Shown here in pieces: positions 17,145-28,791 of a stretch of 64,000 bases of DNA. Positions within the stretch are counted from its first letter, which is position 1. The number at the start of each line of letters is the position of its first letter. Location of the stretch: assembly GCF_009795715.1 (NCBI RefSeq), contig NZ_WTCR01000005.1, forward strand, positions 124,001-188,000, written 5' to 3'. The stretch comes from Labilibaculum euxinicum. Lineage in GTDB: Bacteria; Bacteroidota; Bacteroidia; Bacteroidales; Marinifilaceae. Under the pieces are notes generated by a model, which saw only the letters and a program-made list of their open reading frames with translations, did not search any database and was not told the DNA's origin. The position numbers and the translations under genes are program-made.

Positions 17145-18833
17145 CTAGTCTGCAATTAGTTTTTTATATCTTATCCGCTTAGGACCTTCATCGCCCATTC
17201 GCTTTTTCCTATTGATTTCGTAATCGGAATATCCACCTTCAAAAAACTGAACATGGGAATTGCCTTCAAATGCTAAAATATGTGTTGCAATACGATCCAA
17301 AAACCATCGGTCATGTGAAATCACCACTGCGCAGCCGGCAAAGTTTTCCAAACCTTCTTCCAAAGCCCGAAGTGTATTTACATCAATATCATTGGTTGGT
17401 TCATCCAAAAGTAAAACATTAGCCTCTTCTTTTAAAGTCAGAGCCAAATGTAAGCGGTTACGCTCTCCCCCAGATAATACACCGCATTTCTTTTCCTGAT
17501 CGGCACCATTAAAATTAAAACGGCCAACATAAGCCCGTGCATTTACTGTTCGTCCTCCAACATTAATCAAATCACCTCCACCGGAGATCACCTCATAAAC
17601 AGATTTTTCCGGATCGATATCAGCATGCTGCTGATCAACATATCCTACTTTTACGGTCTCTCCTACCTCAAAAGTTCCTTTATCCGGTTTCTCAAGATCC
17701 ATAATCATCCTGAAAAGCGTCGTTTTACCTGCTCCATTGGGTCCAATAACCCCAACGATTCCTGCCGGCGGTAATTCAAATTCCAAATCATCAAATAACA
17801 ACTTATTTCCGAATGCCTTTGAAACAGACTGAACCTGAATTACCTTACTTCCCAAACGCGGACCGTTAGGAATGAAGATTTCCAGCTTTTCTTCCTTCTC
17901 TTTCAAATCCTCATTCATCATACTGTCGTAAGCACTCAAACGAGCCTTACTTTTTGCCTGACGTGCTTTAGGAGCCATACGCACCCACTCCAACTCTCTT
18001 TCAAGGGTTTTACGTCGCTTACTGGCGGTTTTCTCTTCCATTGCCATACGTTTGGTCTTCTGATCCAACCAAGCGCTGTAATTACCCTTCCAGGGAATTC
18101 CTTCTCCTCTATCCAACTCGAGAATCCAACCTGCTACATTATCAAGAAAATATCTATCGTGAGTAATACTGATTACAGTTCCCTTATATTGCGCCAAATG
18201 TTGTTCCAGCCACTCCACCGATTCTGCATCCAAATGGTTGGTAGGTTCATCCAAAAGCAAAATATCCGGTTCCTGAAGTAATAATCTGCAAAGAGCAACA
18301 CGTCTTCTTTCTCCTCCCGAACAATTTTTAATTAATGCATCTCCCTCCGGACAACGCAGTGCGTCCATAGCCCGTTCCAACTTTGTATCTAAATTCCATG
18401 CATCAAAATGATCAATCTTCTCCTGAAGATTTGCTTGTTCATCCATTACTGCCTGCATCTTATCCGCATCTTCAAGAACTTCCGGATCACCGAATTTTAG
18501 ATTAACGGCTTCATATGCATTTAAAGCATCAACAATTTCCTGAACACCTTCCTCTACAATTTCTCGTACAGTTTTACTGTCATCCAATATTGGTTCCTGT
18601 GCCAGATAGCCAATATTATGCTCTTTCGACCAAACAACATGTCCTTCAAATGAACTTTCCAGACCGGCAATAATTTTCAAAAGAGTAGATTTACCAGAAC
18701 CATTAAGACCGATAATTCCAATCTTTGCACCATAGAAAAAAGAAAGGTTTATATTATTCAGTACTTTTTTTTGTGATGAAAAGGTCTTACTGACCCTATC
18801 CATCGAAAAAATAATTTTTTTATCGTCAGCCAT
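17145..18833 (-). CDS. ettA: ABC-F protein EttA (energy-dependent translational throttle)
   Basis: A soluble ABC-F ATPase that binds the ribosomal E site and gates early elongation according to ATP/ADP level. The protein has two ATP-binding cassettes with Walker A motifs GLNGSGKSTL and GPNGAGKTTL, signatures CSGGERRR and LSGGERNR, and DEPTNHLDAESVEWLEQHL. The linker carries the basic, arm-like segment RMAPKARQAKSKARLSAYD. The frame is open to 18860, but the promoter at 18871-18878 would leave almost no leader there, so the ATG at 18833 (562 residues, MADDKKIIFSMDRV) is preferred. No membrane domain is present. Confidence 0.93.
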   Translation of the reverse strand: MADDKKIIFSMDRVSKTFSSQKKVLNNINLSFFYGAKIGIIGLNGSGKSTLLKIIAGLESSFEGHVVWSKEHNIGYLAQEPILDDSKTVREIVEEGVQEIVDALNAYEAVNLKFGDPEVLEDADKMQAVMDEQANLQEKIDHFDAWNLDTKLERAMDALRCPEGDALIKNCSGGERRRVALCRLLLQEPDILLLDEPTNHLDAESVEWLEQHLAQYKGTVISITHDRYFLDNVAGWILELDRGEGIPWKGNYSAWLDQKTKRMAMEEKTASKRRKTLERELEWVRMAPKARQAKSKARLSAYDSMMNEDLKEKEEKLEIFIPNGPRLGSKVIQVQSVSKAFGNKLLFDDLEFELPPAGIVGVIGPNGAGKTTLFRMIMDLEKPDKGTFEVGETVKVGYVDQQHADIDPEKSVYEVISGGGDLINVGGRTVNARAYVGRFNFNGADQEKKCGVLSGGERNRLHLALTLKEEANVLLLDEPTNDIDVNTLRALEEGLENFAGCAVVISHDRWFLDRIATHILAFEGNSHVQFFEGGYSDYEINRKKRMGDEGPKRIRYKKLIAD

Positions 18834-18870
18834 TATTTCGCTTTTATTTATTTCATTCAAATCTTAAACG

Positions 18871-18878
18871 CAAAAATA
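18871..18878 (-). promoter_or_regulatory. -7 promoter element for ettA
   Basis: The minus strand reads TATTTTTG, an exact TAnnTTTG match, with TTG at 18902-18904, 23 bases upstream. The predicted transcript start is near 18864, which favours the downstream ettA start at 18833. Confidence 0.55.
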
Positions 18879-19038
18879 GGAAAATTGCTTTGAAAATTTA
18901 TCAATTCCATTTTCTTTAGAATTCTTAATTTATAGATTGATAATCAGACTATTCTCATTTTTTAAATCAAAACTGAACATTTGTTTTTTTATTATAGTTA
19001 AAAATCGCTATTTTTAAGTATAAAATACTTTGGTTACT

Positions 19039-19548
19039 ATGGAGAAAACAGCAAATAAAAAGCTTTCTGAATTACTTGAACAGATAGGTATTGAAACCAA
19101 GAAGAAAATATATTGGGAAGAAACACTTGATTCTGCCATTGTTGTAAAAACACATCCCAACAAAAGGAACATTCCCATAAATGAAGCAAAAATTCTATTG
19201 GTTGAAGACCAACCAAGCAATAGAAAAACGATTGAGGTTTATCTAAAACAAAAAGTTGCTAAGGTTGATATCGCCGAAAATGGAAAGCAAGCAGTAGAAC
19301 TTTTCGAAAAAGAACAATACGATATTGTTTTAATGGATTTGCAAATGCCAATAATGGGAGGCATAGAAGCCTCATTACGCATGCGTAAAATTGAAGAAGA
19401 ACGTGAATTTTCTATTCCGATTATTGCATTTACAGCAAATTTTTATTCCGATGATAAGGAAATATCAATTGAGGTAGGAATGGATGCTTATCTTTCTAAA
19501 CCTTTCCAGTGCAAAACTCTATATGGTTTAATGCTGGAATATATTTAA
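19039..19548 (+). CDS. Stand-alone response regulator receiver protein
   Basis: A 169-residue protein with a polar N-terminal extension of about 50 residues and one receiver domain. It has the acidic pair in LLVEDQPSN, the phosphoacceptor Asp in IVLMDLQMPIMGG, the switch Thr in IIAFTAN and the Lys in YLSKPF. There is no output domain, so it may act through protein contacts or in a phosphorelay; it resembles the receiver tail of hybrid histidine kinases. No kinase gene is nearby. An in-frame TTG at 19030 precedes the chosen ATG. Confidence 0.85.
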   Translation: MEKTANKKLSELLEQIGIETKKKIYWEETLDSAIVVKTHPNKRNIPINEAKILLVEDQPSNRKTIEVYLKQKVAKVDIAENGKQAVELFEKEQYDIVLMDLQMPIMGGIEASLRMRKIEEEREFSIPIIAFTANFYSDDKEISIEVGMDAYLSKPFQCKTLYGLMLEYI

Positions 19549-19580
19549 AAAAAAAGTTGTTTTGGAATAAAACCAGACAT

Positions 19581-19610
19581 AAAAAAGGGATCTTTACAGA
19601 CCCCTTTTTT
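19581..19610. terminator. Bidirectional terminator between the receiver gene and enolase
   Basis: AAAAAAGGGaTCT (19581-19593) pairs with AGAcCCCTTTTTT (19598-19610) with one A-C mismatch and a TTAC loop. The A and T flanks let it stop transcripts from both convergent genes. Confidence 0.8.
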
Positions 19611-19631
19611 TAATATATATTCTAATTAAGC

Positions 19632-20927
<1,296 letters not shown>

Positions 20928-20950
20928 TTAAAAGTTTTACTGATTTATTT

Positions 20951-20972
20951 ATACGATTAAATGCAATCGTAT
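20951..20972. promoter_or_regulatory. Perfect inverted repeat in the enolase leader
   Basis: ATACGATT (20951-20958) and AATCGTAT (20965-20972) form a perfect 8-bp inverted repeat around six bases, 36 bases before the eno start. The motif ATGCAATCGTATGCAAT also contains a short direct repeat. It could be an operator or an RNA hairpin. Confidence 0.45.
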
Positions 20973-20991
20973 GCAATTTCTATAGGGTACT

Positions 20992-21028
20992 AAAAAAGGG
21001 ATAAAGATTTAACTTTACCCCCTTTTTT
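20992..21028 (-). terminator. Terminator of the ribosomal protein superoperon
   Basis: On the minus strand, beyond the rplQ stop, a hairpin pairs GATAAAAAAGGGGGTAAAG with CTTTATCCC and runs into TTTTTT. It marks the 3' end of the 18-kb str-S10-spc-alpha cluster before enolase. Confidence 0.75.
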
Positions 21029-21044
21029 ATCTTAGAAAGGAAGC

Positions 21045-21587
21045 TTATTCTTCTTCCTTTTTAATTTCTTCTGTCGCAGTTTCCGGAGCTTCAGGTGCTT
21101 TTTCGGTCTTAACCGCTTCAGCTTTTACTTCTGATACTTCAGTTGCTACTTGTCCTGAAGCTTTAGAACCACCACGTTTTCTACGTGTCGATTTTTTAGC
21201 TACAGCTTTCTTTTCAGTCAAGTAAGTTTCATTGAAATCAACCAATTCTACAATACACATCTCTGCATTATCACCTAAACGATTACCAGTTTTTAAAATT
21301 CTGGTATAACCACCGTTACGGTTAGTAATTTTTGGTGAAACTTCTCTAAACAACTCAGTAACTGCTTCTTTTTGCTTTAAATAACCAAAAACAATACGTC
21401 TTGAGTGAGTAGAATCAACTTTACTTTTTGAAATTAGAGGCTCAACATACATTTTCAAAGCTTTCGCCTTAGCAGTAGTAGTCGAGATTCTTTTATGCAA
21501 AATCAAAGAAGAAGCCATATTTGAAAGCATCGCTTTTCTATGTGCTGTTTTTCTTCCTAAATGATTAAATTTCTTTCTATGTCTCAT
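21045..21587 (-). CDS. rplQ: 50S ribosomal protein L17
   Basis: Large-subunit protein near the tunnel exit. The first 120 residues are the conserved L17 domain ([20 protein letters not shown], then [12 protein letters not shown]). The last 60 are a low-complexity tail rich in Ala, Lys and Glu, giving 180 residues instead of about 120-130. Long L17 tails are usual in Bacteroidota. It follows rpoA by 6 bases and ends the superoperon. Confidence 0.97.
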   Translation of the reverse strand: MRHRKKFNHLGRKTAHRKAMLSNMASSLILHKRISTTTAKAKALKMYVEPLISKSKVDSTHSRRIVFGYLKQKEAVTELFREVSPKITNRNGGYTRILKTGNRLGDNAEMCIVELVDFNETYLTEKKAVAKKSTRRKRGGSKASGQVATEVSEVKAEAVKTEKAPEAPETATEEIKKEEE

Positions 21588-21593
21588 TTTCCC

Positions 21594-22586
21594 TTATTCC
21601 TTATCTAATTTATACTTAGAAATATCCATACCGAAAGTAAGATTCAAGGATACCAATAGATCATCCAGCTCGGTTAAGGATTTCTTACCAAAGTTTCTAA
21701 ATTTCAGAAGGTCATTCCTGTTGAACTGTACTAAATCACCCAAAGTATCCACATCAGCAGCTTTCAAGCAATTCAAAGCACGCACTGAAAGATCCATATC
21801 TACCAGTTTTGTCTTCAATAGCTGACGCATATGCAAAACCTCTTCATCAAACTCCTCGTTTGCAAACTTCTCGTCAGAATCAAGAGTAATCTTTTCATCT
21901 GAGAACAACATGAAGTGATAAATAAGAATTTTTGCTGCTTCTTTTAAAGCTTCTTTTGGGTGAATTGAACCATCAGTAGTAATATCAAAAACCAATTTTT
22001 CATAGTCAGTTTTTTGCTCTACACGATAGTTTTCAACAGCATATTTAACATTCTTGATTGGTGTAAAAATTGAATCGATCGGAATCACTCCAAACTCTAC
22101 ATCAACAGGTTTGTTTTCAACAGAAGGTACGTATCCACGACCTTTGTTAATAGCTAAATCCATTTGCAATTTGGCAGAGCTGTCCATTTTGCAAATTACA
22201 AGCTCTGGATTCAACACTTCGAAACCTGTTAGAAACTTGTTAATATCGCCAGCTGTAAAAGTATCCTGATCCGAGATAGTCACAGTAACCAACTCGCTGT
22301 CAACCTCTTCAACTTTTTGTTTAAACCGAACTTGCTTCAGGTTCAGGATCATCTCAGTAACATCTTCGATTACTCCTGGTATTGTAGAAAATTCATGATC
22401 AACACCCTGTATTTTGATAGTCGTAATCGCAAATCCCTCTAATGAAGAAAGTAATATTCTTCTTAAGGCATTACCAATTGTTATACCATATCCAGGCTCT
22501 AATGGACGAAATTCGAATTTACCGAATTTATTGTCTGCGTCGAGCATGATAACTTTGTCCGGTTTCTGGAAAGCTAAAATTGCCAT
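21594..22586 (-). CDS. rpoA: DNA-directed RNA polymerase subunit alpha
   Basis: Scaffold subunit of RNA polymerase. The 330 residues contain the dimerising N-terminal domain (ANRR-like [18 protein letters not shown] near residue 37) and the C-terminal DNA-binding domain (about 250-320, with [16 protein letters not shown] and [13 protein letters not shown]). Both domains and the linker are present at normal length. It sits between rpsD and rplQ, the standard alpha-operon order. Confidence 0.98.
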   Translation of the reverse strand: MAILAFQKPDKVIMLDADNKFGKFEFRPLEPGYGITIGNALRRILLSSLEGFAITTIKIQGVDHEFSTIPGVIEDVTEMILNLKQVRFKQKVEEVDSELVTVTISDQDTFTAGDINKFLTGFEVLNPELVICKMDSSAKLQMDLAINKGRGYVPSVENKPVDVEFGVIPIDSIFTPIKNVKYAVENYRVEQKTDYEKLVFDITTDGSIHPKEALKEAAKILIYHFMLFSDEKITLDSDEKFANEEFDEEVLHMRQLLKTKLVDMDLSVRALNCLKAADVDTLGDLVQFNRNDLLKFRNFGKKSLTELDDLLVSLNLTFGMDISKYKLDKE

Positions 22587-22607
22587 AAATTACTGATTAA
22601 CTATTTA

Positions 22608-23216
22608 TTACTTAGAATACAATTCAACGATTAACTGTTCCTTGATGTTTTCAGGAATTTCCGTTCTTTCTGGTGTATTAAGGAACTTACCACTAAGAGA
22701 GGTTTGATCCCATTCCAACCAAGATGATTGGTTATATCTAGCAGTAGATAAAGAATCGGTAATAACTTCTAAAGATTTCGATTTTTCACGAATTCCAATG
22801 ATATCCCCAGCTTTTACTGAAAATGAAGGAATGTTACAAACTTGTCCGTTTACAGTTACGTGTTTATGGCTAACCAACTGACGAGCAGCTGATCTTGTTG
22901 GAGCTACACCTAATCTGAAAACTACATTGTCTAAACGACATTCTAAAAGTTGCAATAAAACTTCACCAGTAATACCTTTACTACGCGCGGCCTTTTCAAA
23001 TAAGTTTGAGAATTGTTTCTCCAATACACCATAAGTGTATTTTGCTTTTTGTTTTTCCTTTAGCTGAACACCATATTCAGACATTTTCTTTCTTCTACGG
23101 CTGTTACCGTGCTGCCCAGGAGGGTAGTTTTTGTTTTCAAATGCCTTATCAGGTCCAAAAATTGCTTCACCAAATTTACGAGCAATTCTACTCTTTGGTC
23201 CAATATATCTAGCCAT
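22608..23216 (-). CDS. rpsD: 30S ribosomal protein S4
   Basis: Primary 16S rRNA-binding protein of 202 residues. It has the N-terminal [17 protein letters not shown] and the S4 RNA-binding domain with [13 protein letters not shown] and [14 protein letters not shown]. The zinc-type Cys motif found in some S4 proteins is absent. A 125-base gap without a gene separates it from rpsK. In E. coli S4 represses its own operon, and that gap is where a similar target could lie, though none was identified. Confidence 0.98.
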   Translation of the reverse strand: MARYIGPKSRIARKFGEAIFGPDKAFENKNYPPGQHGNSRRRKKMSEYGVQLKEKQKAKYTYGVLEKQFSNLFEKAARSKGITGEVLLQLLECRLDNVVFRLGVAPTRSAARQLVSHKHVTVNGQVCNIPSFSVKAGDIIGIREKSKSLEVITDSLSTARYNQSSWLEWDQTSLSGKFLNTPERTEIPENIKEQLIVELYSK

Positions 23217-23341
23217 TACTTCTTAAATTTAAATTTTTCTAACAATAGAAACTTTGCCATAAGTTTTGAATTATAAAAGTGCCGCGTTTTTTAGAGAGGA
23301 TATCAATAAAACTAATTCAAAATCTTAAACAGCATTTTTTA

Positions 23342-23731
23342 TTAAACTCTACGTCTCTTAGGAGGACGACATCCGTTGTGTGGTAATGGAGTAACATCTA
23401 CGATTTCCGCAATGTCGATTCCACATGAATTGATCGCACGAATAGCCGATTCACGACCATTTCCAGGACCTTTTACATATACTTTCACTTTTCTTAATCC
23501 AAGATCATGAGCAACTTTTCCACAGTCTGTTGCAGCTTGCTGGGCAGCATAAGGAGTGTTCTTTTTAGAACCTCTAAAACCCATTTTACCAGCTGAAGAC
23601 CAAGAAATAACCTGTCCTGTGCTATTGGTTAAGGAAATGATAATATTGTTAAAAGATGAATGGATATGCGCCTGTCCTACAGGTTCAATTTTTACTACCC
23701 TCTTTTTAACTGATACTGACTTTTTTGCCAT
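23342..23731 (-). CDS. rpsK: 30S ribosomal protein S11
   Basis: Small-subunit platform protein near the mRNA exit. The 129 residues include [18 protein letters not shown], a conserved [18 protein letters not shown] and the C-terminal [18 protein letters not shown]. Length and order (10 bases after rpsM) are normal. Confidence 0.98.
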   Translation of the reverse strand: MAKKSVSVKKRVVKIEPVGQAHIHSSFNNIIISLTNSTGQVISWSSAGKMGFRGSKKNTPYAAQQAATDCGKVAHDLGLRKVKVYVKGPGNGRESAIRAINSCGIDIAEIVDVTPLPHNGCRPPKRRRV

Positions 23732-23741
23732 AACTTAACGA

Positions 23742-24119
23742 TTATTTAGTCGCTTTCTTTTTGTTTGCAACTGTTTTTCTCTTACCTTTTCTAGTACGTG
23801 AGTTGTTTTTGGTTCTCTGACCACGTACTGGTAATCCAATACGGTGACGAATACCACGATAACAACCAATATCCATCAAACGCTTAATATTCAGTTGATT
23901 TAAAGAACGTAATTCACCCTCAACTTTTAAATTAGCATTAATCGCTTGACGAATACGATTAGACTCATCATCAGTCCAATCTTTTACTTGCTTATCGTAA
24001 GAAACTTCTGCTTCATCCAAAATCTGACGAGCAGCACTTCTACCGATACCGTAGATATAAGTCAAGCTAATTATCCCTCTTTTATTTTGAGGCAAATCAA
24101 CTCCAACAATTCTAGCCAT
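23742..24119 (-). CDS. rpsM: 30S ribosomal protein S13
   Basis: Small-subunit head protein that contacts the P-site tRNA and L5. The 125 residues start [20 protein letters not shown] and hold a helix-hairpin-helix ([14 protein letters not shown]) and the conserved [25 protein letters not shown] tail (position about 92-116). It follows rpmJ by 36 bases. Confidence 0.98.
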   Translation of the reverse strand: MARIVGVDLPQNKRGIISLTYIYGIGRSAARQILDEAEVSYDKQVKDWTDDESNRIRQAINANLKVEGELRSLNQLNIKRLMDIGCYRGIRHRIGLPVRGQRTKNNSRTRKGKRKTVANKKKATK

Positions 24120-24155
24120 AAATTAAAATATTTATCTATTACAAAGTTTACTAAA

Positions 24156-24272
24156 TTATCCTTGACGTTGCTTGAACTTAGGATTCTTTTTATTAATCAC
24201 ATACAAACGTCCTTTTCTTCTAACGATCTTACAATCATCAGAACGTTTCTTTACAGATGCTCTTACCTTCAT
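24156..24272 (-). CDS. rpmJ: 50S ribosomal protein L36, zinc-free form
   Basis: A 38-residue protein read from the ATG at 24272: [20 protein letters not shown], then [18 protein letters not shown]. The zinc-binding form of L36 has three Cys and one His. Here only the Cys at residue 14 remains, and the other ligands are Ser, Asn and Lys, so it should not bind zinc. It is in its standard place between infA and rpsM. Confidence 0.96.
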   Translation of the reverse strand: MKVRASVKKRSDDCKIVRRKGRLYVINKKNPKFKQRQG

Positions 24273-24283
24273 TATTATTGTAT

Positions 24284-24505
24284 TTAATTTTTATATCTAA
24301 AAGTAATGCGCCCTTTAGTAAGATCATAAGGTGACATTTCTACCTTTACCTTATCACCAGGCAAGATCTTAATGTAGTGCATTCTCATCTTACCGGAAAT
24401 GTGAGCTGTTATCACATGCCCGTTTTCAAGTTCTACACGAAACATCGCATTAGATAATGCTTCGGTAATTGTACCATCTTGTTCTATTGAAGGCTGTTTA
24501 GCCAT
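24284..24505 (-). CDS. infA: Translation initiation factor IF-1
   Basis: Binds the ribosomal A site during initiation and helps IF-2 and IF-3. The 73-residue single OB fold contains [31 protein letters not shown] and the conserved [21 protein letters not shown]. It lies between map and rpmJ, as in many bacteria. Confidence 0.98.
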   Translation of the reverse strand: MAKQPSIEQDGTITEALSNAMFRVELENGHVITAHISGKMRMHYIKILPGDKVKVEMSPYDLTKGRITFRYKN

Positions 24506-24522
24506 AAGCTCATTAAATTTTA

Positions 24523-25290
24523 TTAGTTTATATCTTCAATAAATTCAAAACTGGATAAGATCTGAGCTTTTCCCTTTCGAACTACCACAGTATGTTCAAA
24601 ATGTGCTGAAGGTTTTCCGTCAGCAGTAACAATTGCCCATCCATCACTATCCTGGTAAATATCTTTTTTCCCAAGATTAAACATCGGTTCAATTGCCACA
24701 ACCAGTCCTTCTCTCAATTTCAATCCACGTCCTTTTTTTCCATAATTCGGAACTTGTGGATCTTCATGAAGATTTTTCCCAATTCCGTGTCCTACCATTT
24801 CTCGAACTACAGAAACTGAATTCTGTTCTGCATGCTTTTGAATAGCAAAACCTATGTCGCCTAAATGATTACCTTCAATGGCCTGCTCTACTCCTTTGTA
24901 AAGAGCCTCTTTGGTAACCTTCAACAGTTGCTGAACATCAGGAGTTACTGCCCCTACAGTAAATGTATAAGCCGAATCGCCATAAAAACCATTCAACAAA
25001 ACACCACAATCACAGGAAACAACATCTCCTTCTTTCAGCTCATAGCTAGATGGAATTCCATGAACAACCTGACTGTTTATAGAAACACATAAGGTATTCG
25101 GGAATCCATCGTAACCAAGAAACCCTGGTTTACCGCCATTGTCTCTTATGTACTCCTCTGCGATTTTATCCAATCTCAAAGTTGATATTCCAGGAGCTAT
25201 TTCTTTCGATATTACACCTAAAGTTTTCGCCACCAGTAAGTTGCTCATTTCAAGCCGCTCTATCTCTTCCTCTGTTTTGTGAAAAATCAT
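24523..25290 (-). CDS. map: Type I methionine aminopeptidase
   Basis: Removes the initiator Met from new proteins. The 255 residues form a pita-bread metalloenzyme with the five metal ligands in context: the two Asp in [18 protein letters not shown], His in [14 protein letters not shown], Glu in VVAIEPMF and Glu in FEHTVVV. A His in SQVVHGIPS contributes to substrate binding. It sits between secY and infA, where other bacteria often have adk as well; adk is absent here. Confidence 0.97.
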   Translation of the reverse strand: MIFHKTEEEIERLEMSNLLVAKTLGVISKEIAPGISTLRLDKIAEEYIRDNGGKPGFLGYDGFPNTLCVSINSQVVHGIPSSYELKEGDVVSCDCGVLLNGFYGDSAYTFTVGAVTPDVQQLLKVTKEALYKGVEQAIEGNHLGDIGFAIQKHAEQNSVSVVREMVGHGIGKNLHEDPQVPNYGKKGRGLKLREGLVVAIEPMFNLGKKDIYQDSDGWAIVTADGKPSAHFEHTVVVRKGKAQILSSFEFIEDIN

Positions 25291-25311
25291 TGCAAAGAAA
25301 GCAAAAATATT

Positions 25312-26655
25312 TTAATAAGCAGCAACTCCTCCCGGAGATTTACCTTTTATTCTACCAGACTTCATTAATCCATCATAGTGACGCATCAAAAGATGACTCT
25401 CGATTTGCTGTAAAGTATCCAATACAACTCCTACTAAAATCAATAAAGAAGTACCGCCATAAAAATGTGCAAATTGATTATTTACTCCGGCAATCATTGC
25501 GAATGCAGGCAAAATTGCAACCAAACCTAAAAATATAGATCCCGGCAAAGTTATTCTAGACATTACAGTGTCTAAAAAATCGATTGTTTTCTTACCAGGC
25601 TTAATTCCCGGAATAAATCCACCGTTCTTTTTCATATCCTCAGCCATTTGCGTTGGATTTACTGTAATTGCAGTATAGAAATAAGTAAATAATACAATCA
25701 TTACAAAGAATAAAGCATTGTAATAGAATCCAGTAAAATTGGATAAAGCTGCAGCTACTCCAGTTAACGCATCAGAACTTGCATAGTTAACAAACGCCAT
25801 TGGTAAAAACATAATTGCCTGAGCAAAAATGATTGGCATTACACCAGCAGCATTCACTTTTAAAGGAATGTACTGGCGAACCCCACCATATTGTTTGTTT
25901 CCTACGATTCGTTTTGCATACTGCACAGGTATCTTTCTTGTTCCCTGAACTAACAAAATTGTTGCTGCAAAAACAAGGAATAAAACTACGATCTCTAAAA
26001 CCAATAGAATTAAACCTCCTCCTTGACCTTCAATTTTTGAAAGCAATTCTGCAAAGAATGAGAATGGTAATCTTGCAATAATACCGATCATAATAATGAT
26101 AGAAATACCGTTACCAATTCCTTTATCGGTAATCTTTTCTCCTAACCACATAATGAACATCGATCCTGCTGCAAGAATCATCACAGAAGATACCGTAAAT
26201 AATGTACCTTTAAGAATAAAGGCTGTTTCAGGCAATTGTGAATGTAAGTTTAATAGATATCCTGGTGCTTGAAGTACAAGAATTATAACTGTTAGATACC
26301 TTGTAATCTGGTTGATTTTACGAGTACCGCTTTCTCCCTCTTTCTGTAACTTCTGAAAATAAGGAACCGCAATTCCCATTAACTGAATTACAATAGAAGC
26401 CGAGATATAAGGCATGATTCCTAAAGCGAAGATGGATGCATTCGAAAATGCTCCTCCTGAAAACATATCTAATAATCCCAAAACTCCGTCTTGAGTTTGC
26501 GTTTTTAACGCGCCTAACTGTGCAGGGTCTACCCCTGGCAAAACTACCATGGTACCTAAACGATACACTAACACAAGACCGAGAGTAGTTAAGATTCTAG
26601 ATCTTAAATCCTCAATCTTCCAGATGTTCTTCAATGTTTCTATTAAACCTTTCAT
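25312..26655 (-). CDS. secY: Protein translocase subunit SecY
   Basis: The pore of the Sec translocon in the inner membrane. The 447 residues form ten membrane helices, starting with MKGLIETLKNIWKIEDLRSR and a plug region after VLPGVDP. Cytoplasmic loops carry basic residues (QGTRKIPVQYAKR, RHYDGLMKSGRIKGK). The order rplO-secY-map is typical of the spc operon. Length is normal. Confidence 0.98.
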   Translation of the reverse strand: MKGLIETLKNIWKIEDLRSRILTTLGLVLVYRLGTMVVLPGVDPAQLGALKTQTQDGVLGLLDMFSGGAFSNASIFALGIMPYISASIVIQLMGIAVPYFQKLQKEGESGTRKINQITRYLTVIILVLQAPGYLLNLHSQLPETAFILKGTLFTVSSVMILAAGSMFIMWLGEKITDKGIGNGISIIIMIGIIARLPFSFFAELLSKIEGQGGGLILLVLEIVVLFLVFAATILLVQGTRKIPVQYAKRIVGNKQYGGVRQYIPLKVNAAGVMPIIFAQAIMFLPMAFVNYASSDALTGVAAALSNFTGFYYNALFFVMIVLFTYFYTAITVNPTQMAEDMKKNGGFIPGIKPGKKTIDFLDTVMSRITLPGSIFLGLVAILPAFAMIAGVNNQFAHFYGGTSLLILVGVVLDTLQQIESHLLMRHYDGLMKSGRIKGKSPGGVAAY

Positions 26656-26663
26656 ATCTAAAC

Positions 26664-27110
26664 TTACAATTTAACAACTGTTCCTTCGACTGCTTCAATC
26701 GCGGCAATAGCCGATTTTGAGAATGCGTGAGCTTTTACTTCCAGCTTCGCAGTAATAGTTCCATGTCCTAAAATCTTAACATTGTCGTTCTTTGACACCA
26801 TACCTGCTGCCATCAAAACTTCCTGGTCGATCGTAGTAATGTTATTCTTTTCTGCTAAGGCCTGTAAAACTTCAACATTAATAGCTTTGTATTCTTTTCT
26901 ATTAACGTTTTTAAATCCAAACTTAGGAACTCTTCGTTGTAAAGGCATTTGACCACCTTCGAAACCAACTTTTTTAGAGTATCCAGATCTTGACTTCGCA
27001 CCCTTATGTCCTCTGGTTGAAGTTCCTCCTCTTCCAGATCCTTGTCCGCGACCAATTCTTTTTGAAGTCTTGGTTGATCCTTCTGCGGGTTTTAAGTTAC
27101 TTAAGTCCAT
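26664..27110 (-). CDS. rplO: 50S ribosomal protein L15
   Basis: Late-assembly large-subunit protein of 148 residues. The Gly-rich basic N-terminus ([22 protein letters not shown] near residue 21, shown for place) threads into rRNA; the folded C-terminal part includes [14 protein letters not shown] and [20 protein letters not shown]. It follows rpmD by 29 bases. Confidence 0.98.
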   Translation of the reverse strand: MDLSNLKPAEGSTKTSKRIGRGQGSGRGGTSTRGHKGAKSRSGYSKKVGFEGGQMPLQRRVPKFGFKNVNRKEYKAINVEVLQALAEKNNITTIDQEVLMAAGMVSKNDNVKILGHGTITAKLEVKAHAFSKSAIAAIEAVEGTVVKL

Positions 27111-27139
27111 ATCTATTTAATACTAAATATTAACAATAA

Positions 27140-27316
27140 TTATTCTACAACGGAAACAAGGTGTTGTACTTTAGCCACCATACCTTTAATCTGAGGTGTA
27201 GCTTCATGTTCAACAGTTGCATTGATCTTGTTTAATCCCAATGCTTCCAAGGTTTTCTTTTGGCGATCAGTGCTTCCAATTTTGCTCTTTACCTGAGTAA
27301 TTTTAATCTTAGCCAT
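27140..27316 (-). CDS. rpmD: 50S ribosomal protein L30
   Basis: A 58-residue protein read from the ATG at 27316: [20 protein letters not shown], then [20 protein letters not shown] and [18 protein letters not shown]. The KIKITQVKS start and the KTLEALGL helix are diagnostic for L30. Place between rpsE and rplO is standard. Confidence 0.97.
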   Translation of the reverse strand: MAKIKITQVKSKIGSTDRQKKTLEALGLNKINATVEHEATPQIKGMVAKVQHLVSVVE

Positions 27317-27327
27317 TTCCTTATTTG

Positions 27328-27840
27328 TTAACCGTTAAACACTTTATCTAATGATACACCTCTGTGTTCAGCAACGGTATGAGCATCTCTTAATTCAGCC
27401 AATGCACCAATTGTCGCTTTTACAAGGTTATGTGGGTTTGATGAGCCTTTTGATTTAGCAAGTACATCGGTTACACCAACACTCTCTAATACAGCACGCA
27501 TAGCACCACCAGCTTTTACTCCGGTACCATGAGAAGCAGGCTTAATGAAAACCTCTGCTCCGCCAAATCGTGAAAGTTGTTCGTGAGGAATAGTTCCTTT
27601 GTAAACCGGCACTTTGATTAAATTTTTCTTAGCTGCATCAACACCTTTTGAAATAGCGGTGGTTACTTCGTTTGCTTTACCAAGTCCCCAACCTACTAAT
27701 CCATTTTCATTTCCTACAACAACAATTGCAGAAAAGCTGAAGGTTCTACCCCCCTTTGTTACTTTTGTAACACGATTAATAGCAACAAGCCTATCTTTAA
27801 GATCTGCATCGCTAGTTTTAATGTTTTTATTATCTGCCAT
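27328..27840 (-). CDS. rpsE: 30S ribosomal protein S5
   Basis: Small-subunit protein involved in decoding accuracy and mRNA unwinding. The 170 residues hold the double-stranded RNA-binding-like N-terminal domain ([20 protein letters not shown]) and the C-terminal domain with [19 protein letters not shown] and [20 protein letters not shown]. Normal length; 5 bases after rplR. Confidence 0.98.
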   Translation of the reverse strand: MADNKNIKTSDADLKDRLVAINRVTKVTKGGRTFSFSAIVVVGNENGLVGWGLGKANEVTTAISKGVDAAKKNLIKVPVYKGTIPHEQLSRFGGAEVFIKPASHGTGVKAGGAMRAVLESVGVTDVLAKSKGSSNPHNLVKATIGALAELRDAHTVAEHRGVSLDKVFNG

Positions 27841-27845
27841 AATTA

Positions 27846-28202
27846 TTAAAATTTAAGGCCACTATTACGAGCAGCGTCCGCTAAAGATTTAATTCTACCA
27901 TGGTATAGATAACCATTTCTATCGAATACAACACTAGTAATACCGGCTGCAACTGCTTTTTCTGCAATTGCTTTACCTACTAGCTCAGCTTGTTCAAGCT
28001 TAGTTGTAGTTTTCTCAGCGATTTCTTTAATCAAAGAGGAAGTTGCAACTATAGTTTGTCCTGATAAATCATCAATAATTTGTACTGAAATCTGCTTGTT
28101 AGAGCGAAAAACTGACATTCTAGGTCTTTCAGCAGTTCCAGCAATTGACTTACGAATTCTTCTTTTAATTCTAAGTCTTCTATCTTGCTTAGTTAAAGCC
28201 AT
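27846..28202 (-). CDS. rplR: 50S ribosomal protein L18
   Basis: 5S rRNA-binding protein of 118 residues, starting [20 protein letters not shown] with a basic tail and containing [19 protein letters not shown] and the C-terminal [22 protein letters not shown]. It lies between rplF and rpsE as expected. Confidence 0.98.
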   Translation of the reverse strand: MALTKQDRRLRIKRRIRKSIAGTAERPRMSVFRSNKQISVQIIDDLSGQTIVATSSLIKEIAEKTTTKLEQAELVGKAIAEKAVAAGITSVVFDRNGYLYHGRIKSLADAARNSGLKF

Positions 28203-28221
28203 AATTTACTGTTTTAAGAAA

Positions 28222-28776
28222 TTATTTACCCGCAGATTTACCAGCTTTTCTTCTTAGCTGTTCACCAACAAATTTAACACCTTTACCTTTGTATGGCTCA
28301 GGTTTTCTGAATGATCTGATTTTAGCCGCTACCTGACCAATAAGCTGCTTATCACAACTCTCTAATGTAATGATCGGGTTTGCACGCTTTTCAGTTACTG
28401 CAGTTACTTGAACCTCCGGAGCAATTTCCATGTGAATAAGATGGGAATAACCCAAAGCTAATTCCAAAAGTTGACCTTTTGAAGTAGCACGGAATCCCAC
28501 ACCAACAAGTTCTTGCTGTAATTTATAACCTTCAGCTACACCAAATACCATGTTGTTCATCAACGAGCGATACAAGCCATGCATGGCTTTGTGTCTCTTT
28601 TGCTCTGATGGACGTTCCAATACTACTGTATTTTCTTCAACAGATACCTTGATGTCAACATCAATTTGTTGTGTTAATTCACCTTTAGGCCCTTTAACCG
28701 TTACTGAATTATCTTTATTCACCGTTACGCTTACTCCTGCAGGCAAATTGATAGGTAATTTTCCAATTCGTGACAT
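28222..28776 (-). CDS. rplF: 50S ribosomal protein L6
   Basis: Large-subunit protein near the factor-binding site, made of two related beta domains. The 184 residues start MSRIGKLPINLPAGVSVTV and contain the family signature PEPYKGKGVKFVGEQLRRKAGK close to the C-terminus (position about 155-178). It follows rpsH by 15 bases. Confidence 0.98.
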   Translation of the reverse strand: MSRIGKLPINLPAGVSVTVNKDNSVTVKGPKGELTQQIDVDIKVSVEENTVVLERPSEQKRHKAMHGLYRSLMNNMVFGVAEGYKLQQELVGVGFRATSKGQLLELALGYSHLIHMEIAPEVQVTAVTEKRANPIITLESCDKQLIGQVAAKIRSFRKPEPYKGKGVKFVGEQLRRKAGKSAGK

Positions 28777-28791
28777 TTCTATCCTCCTTTA

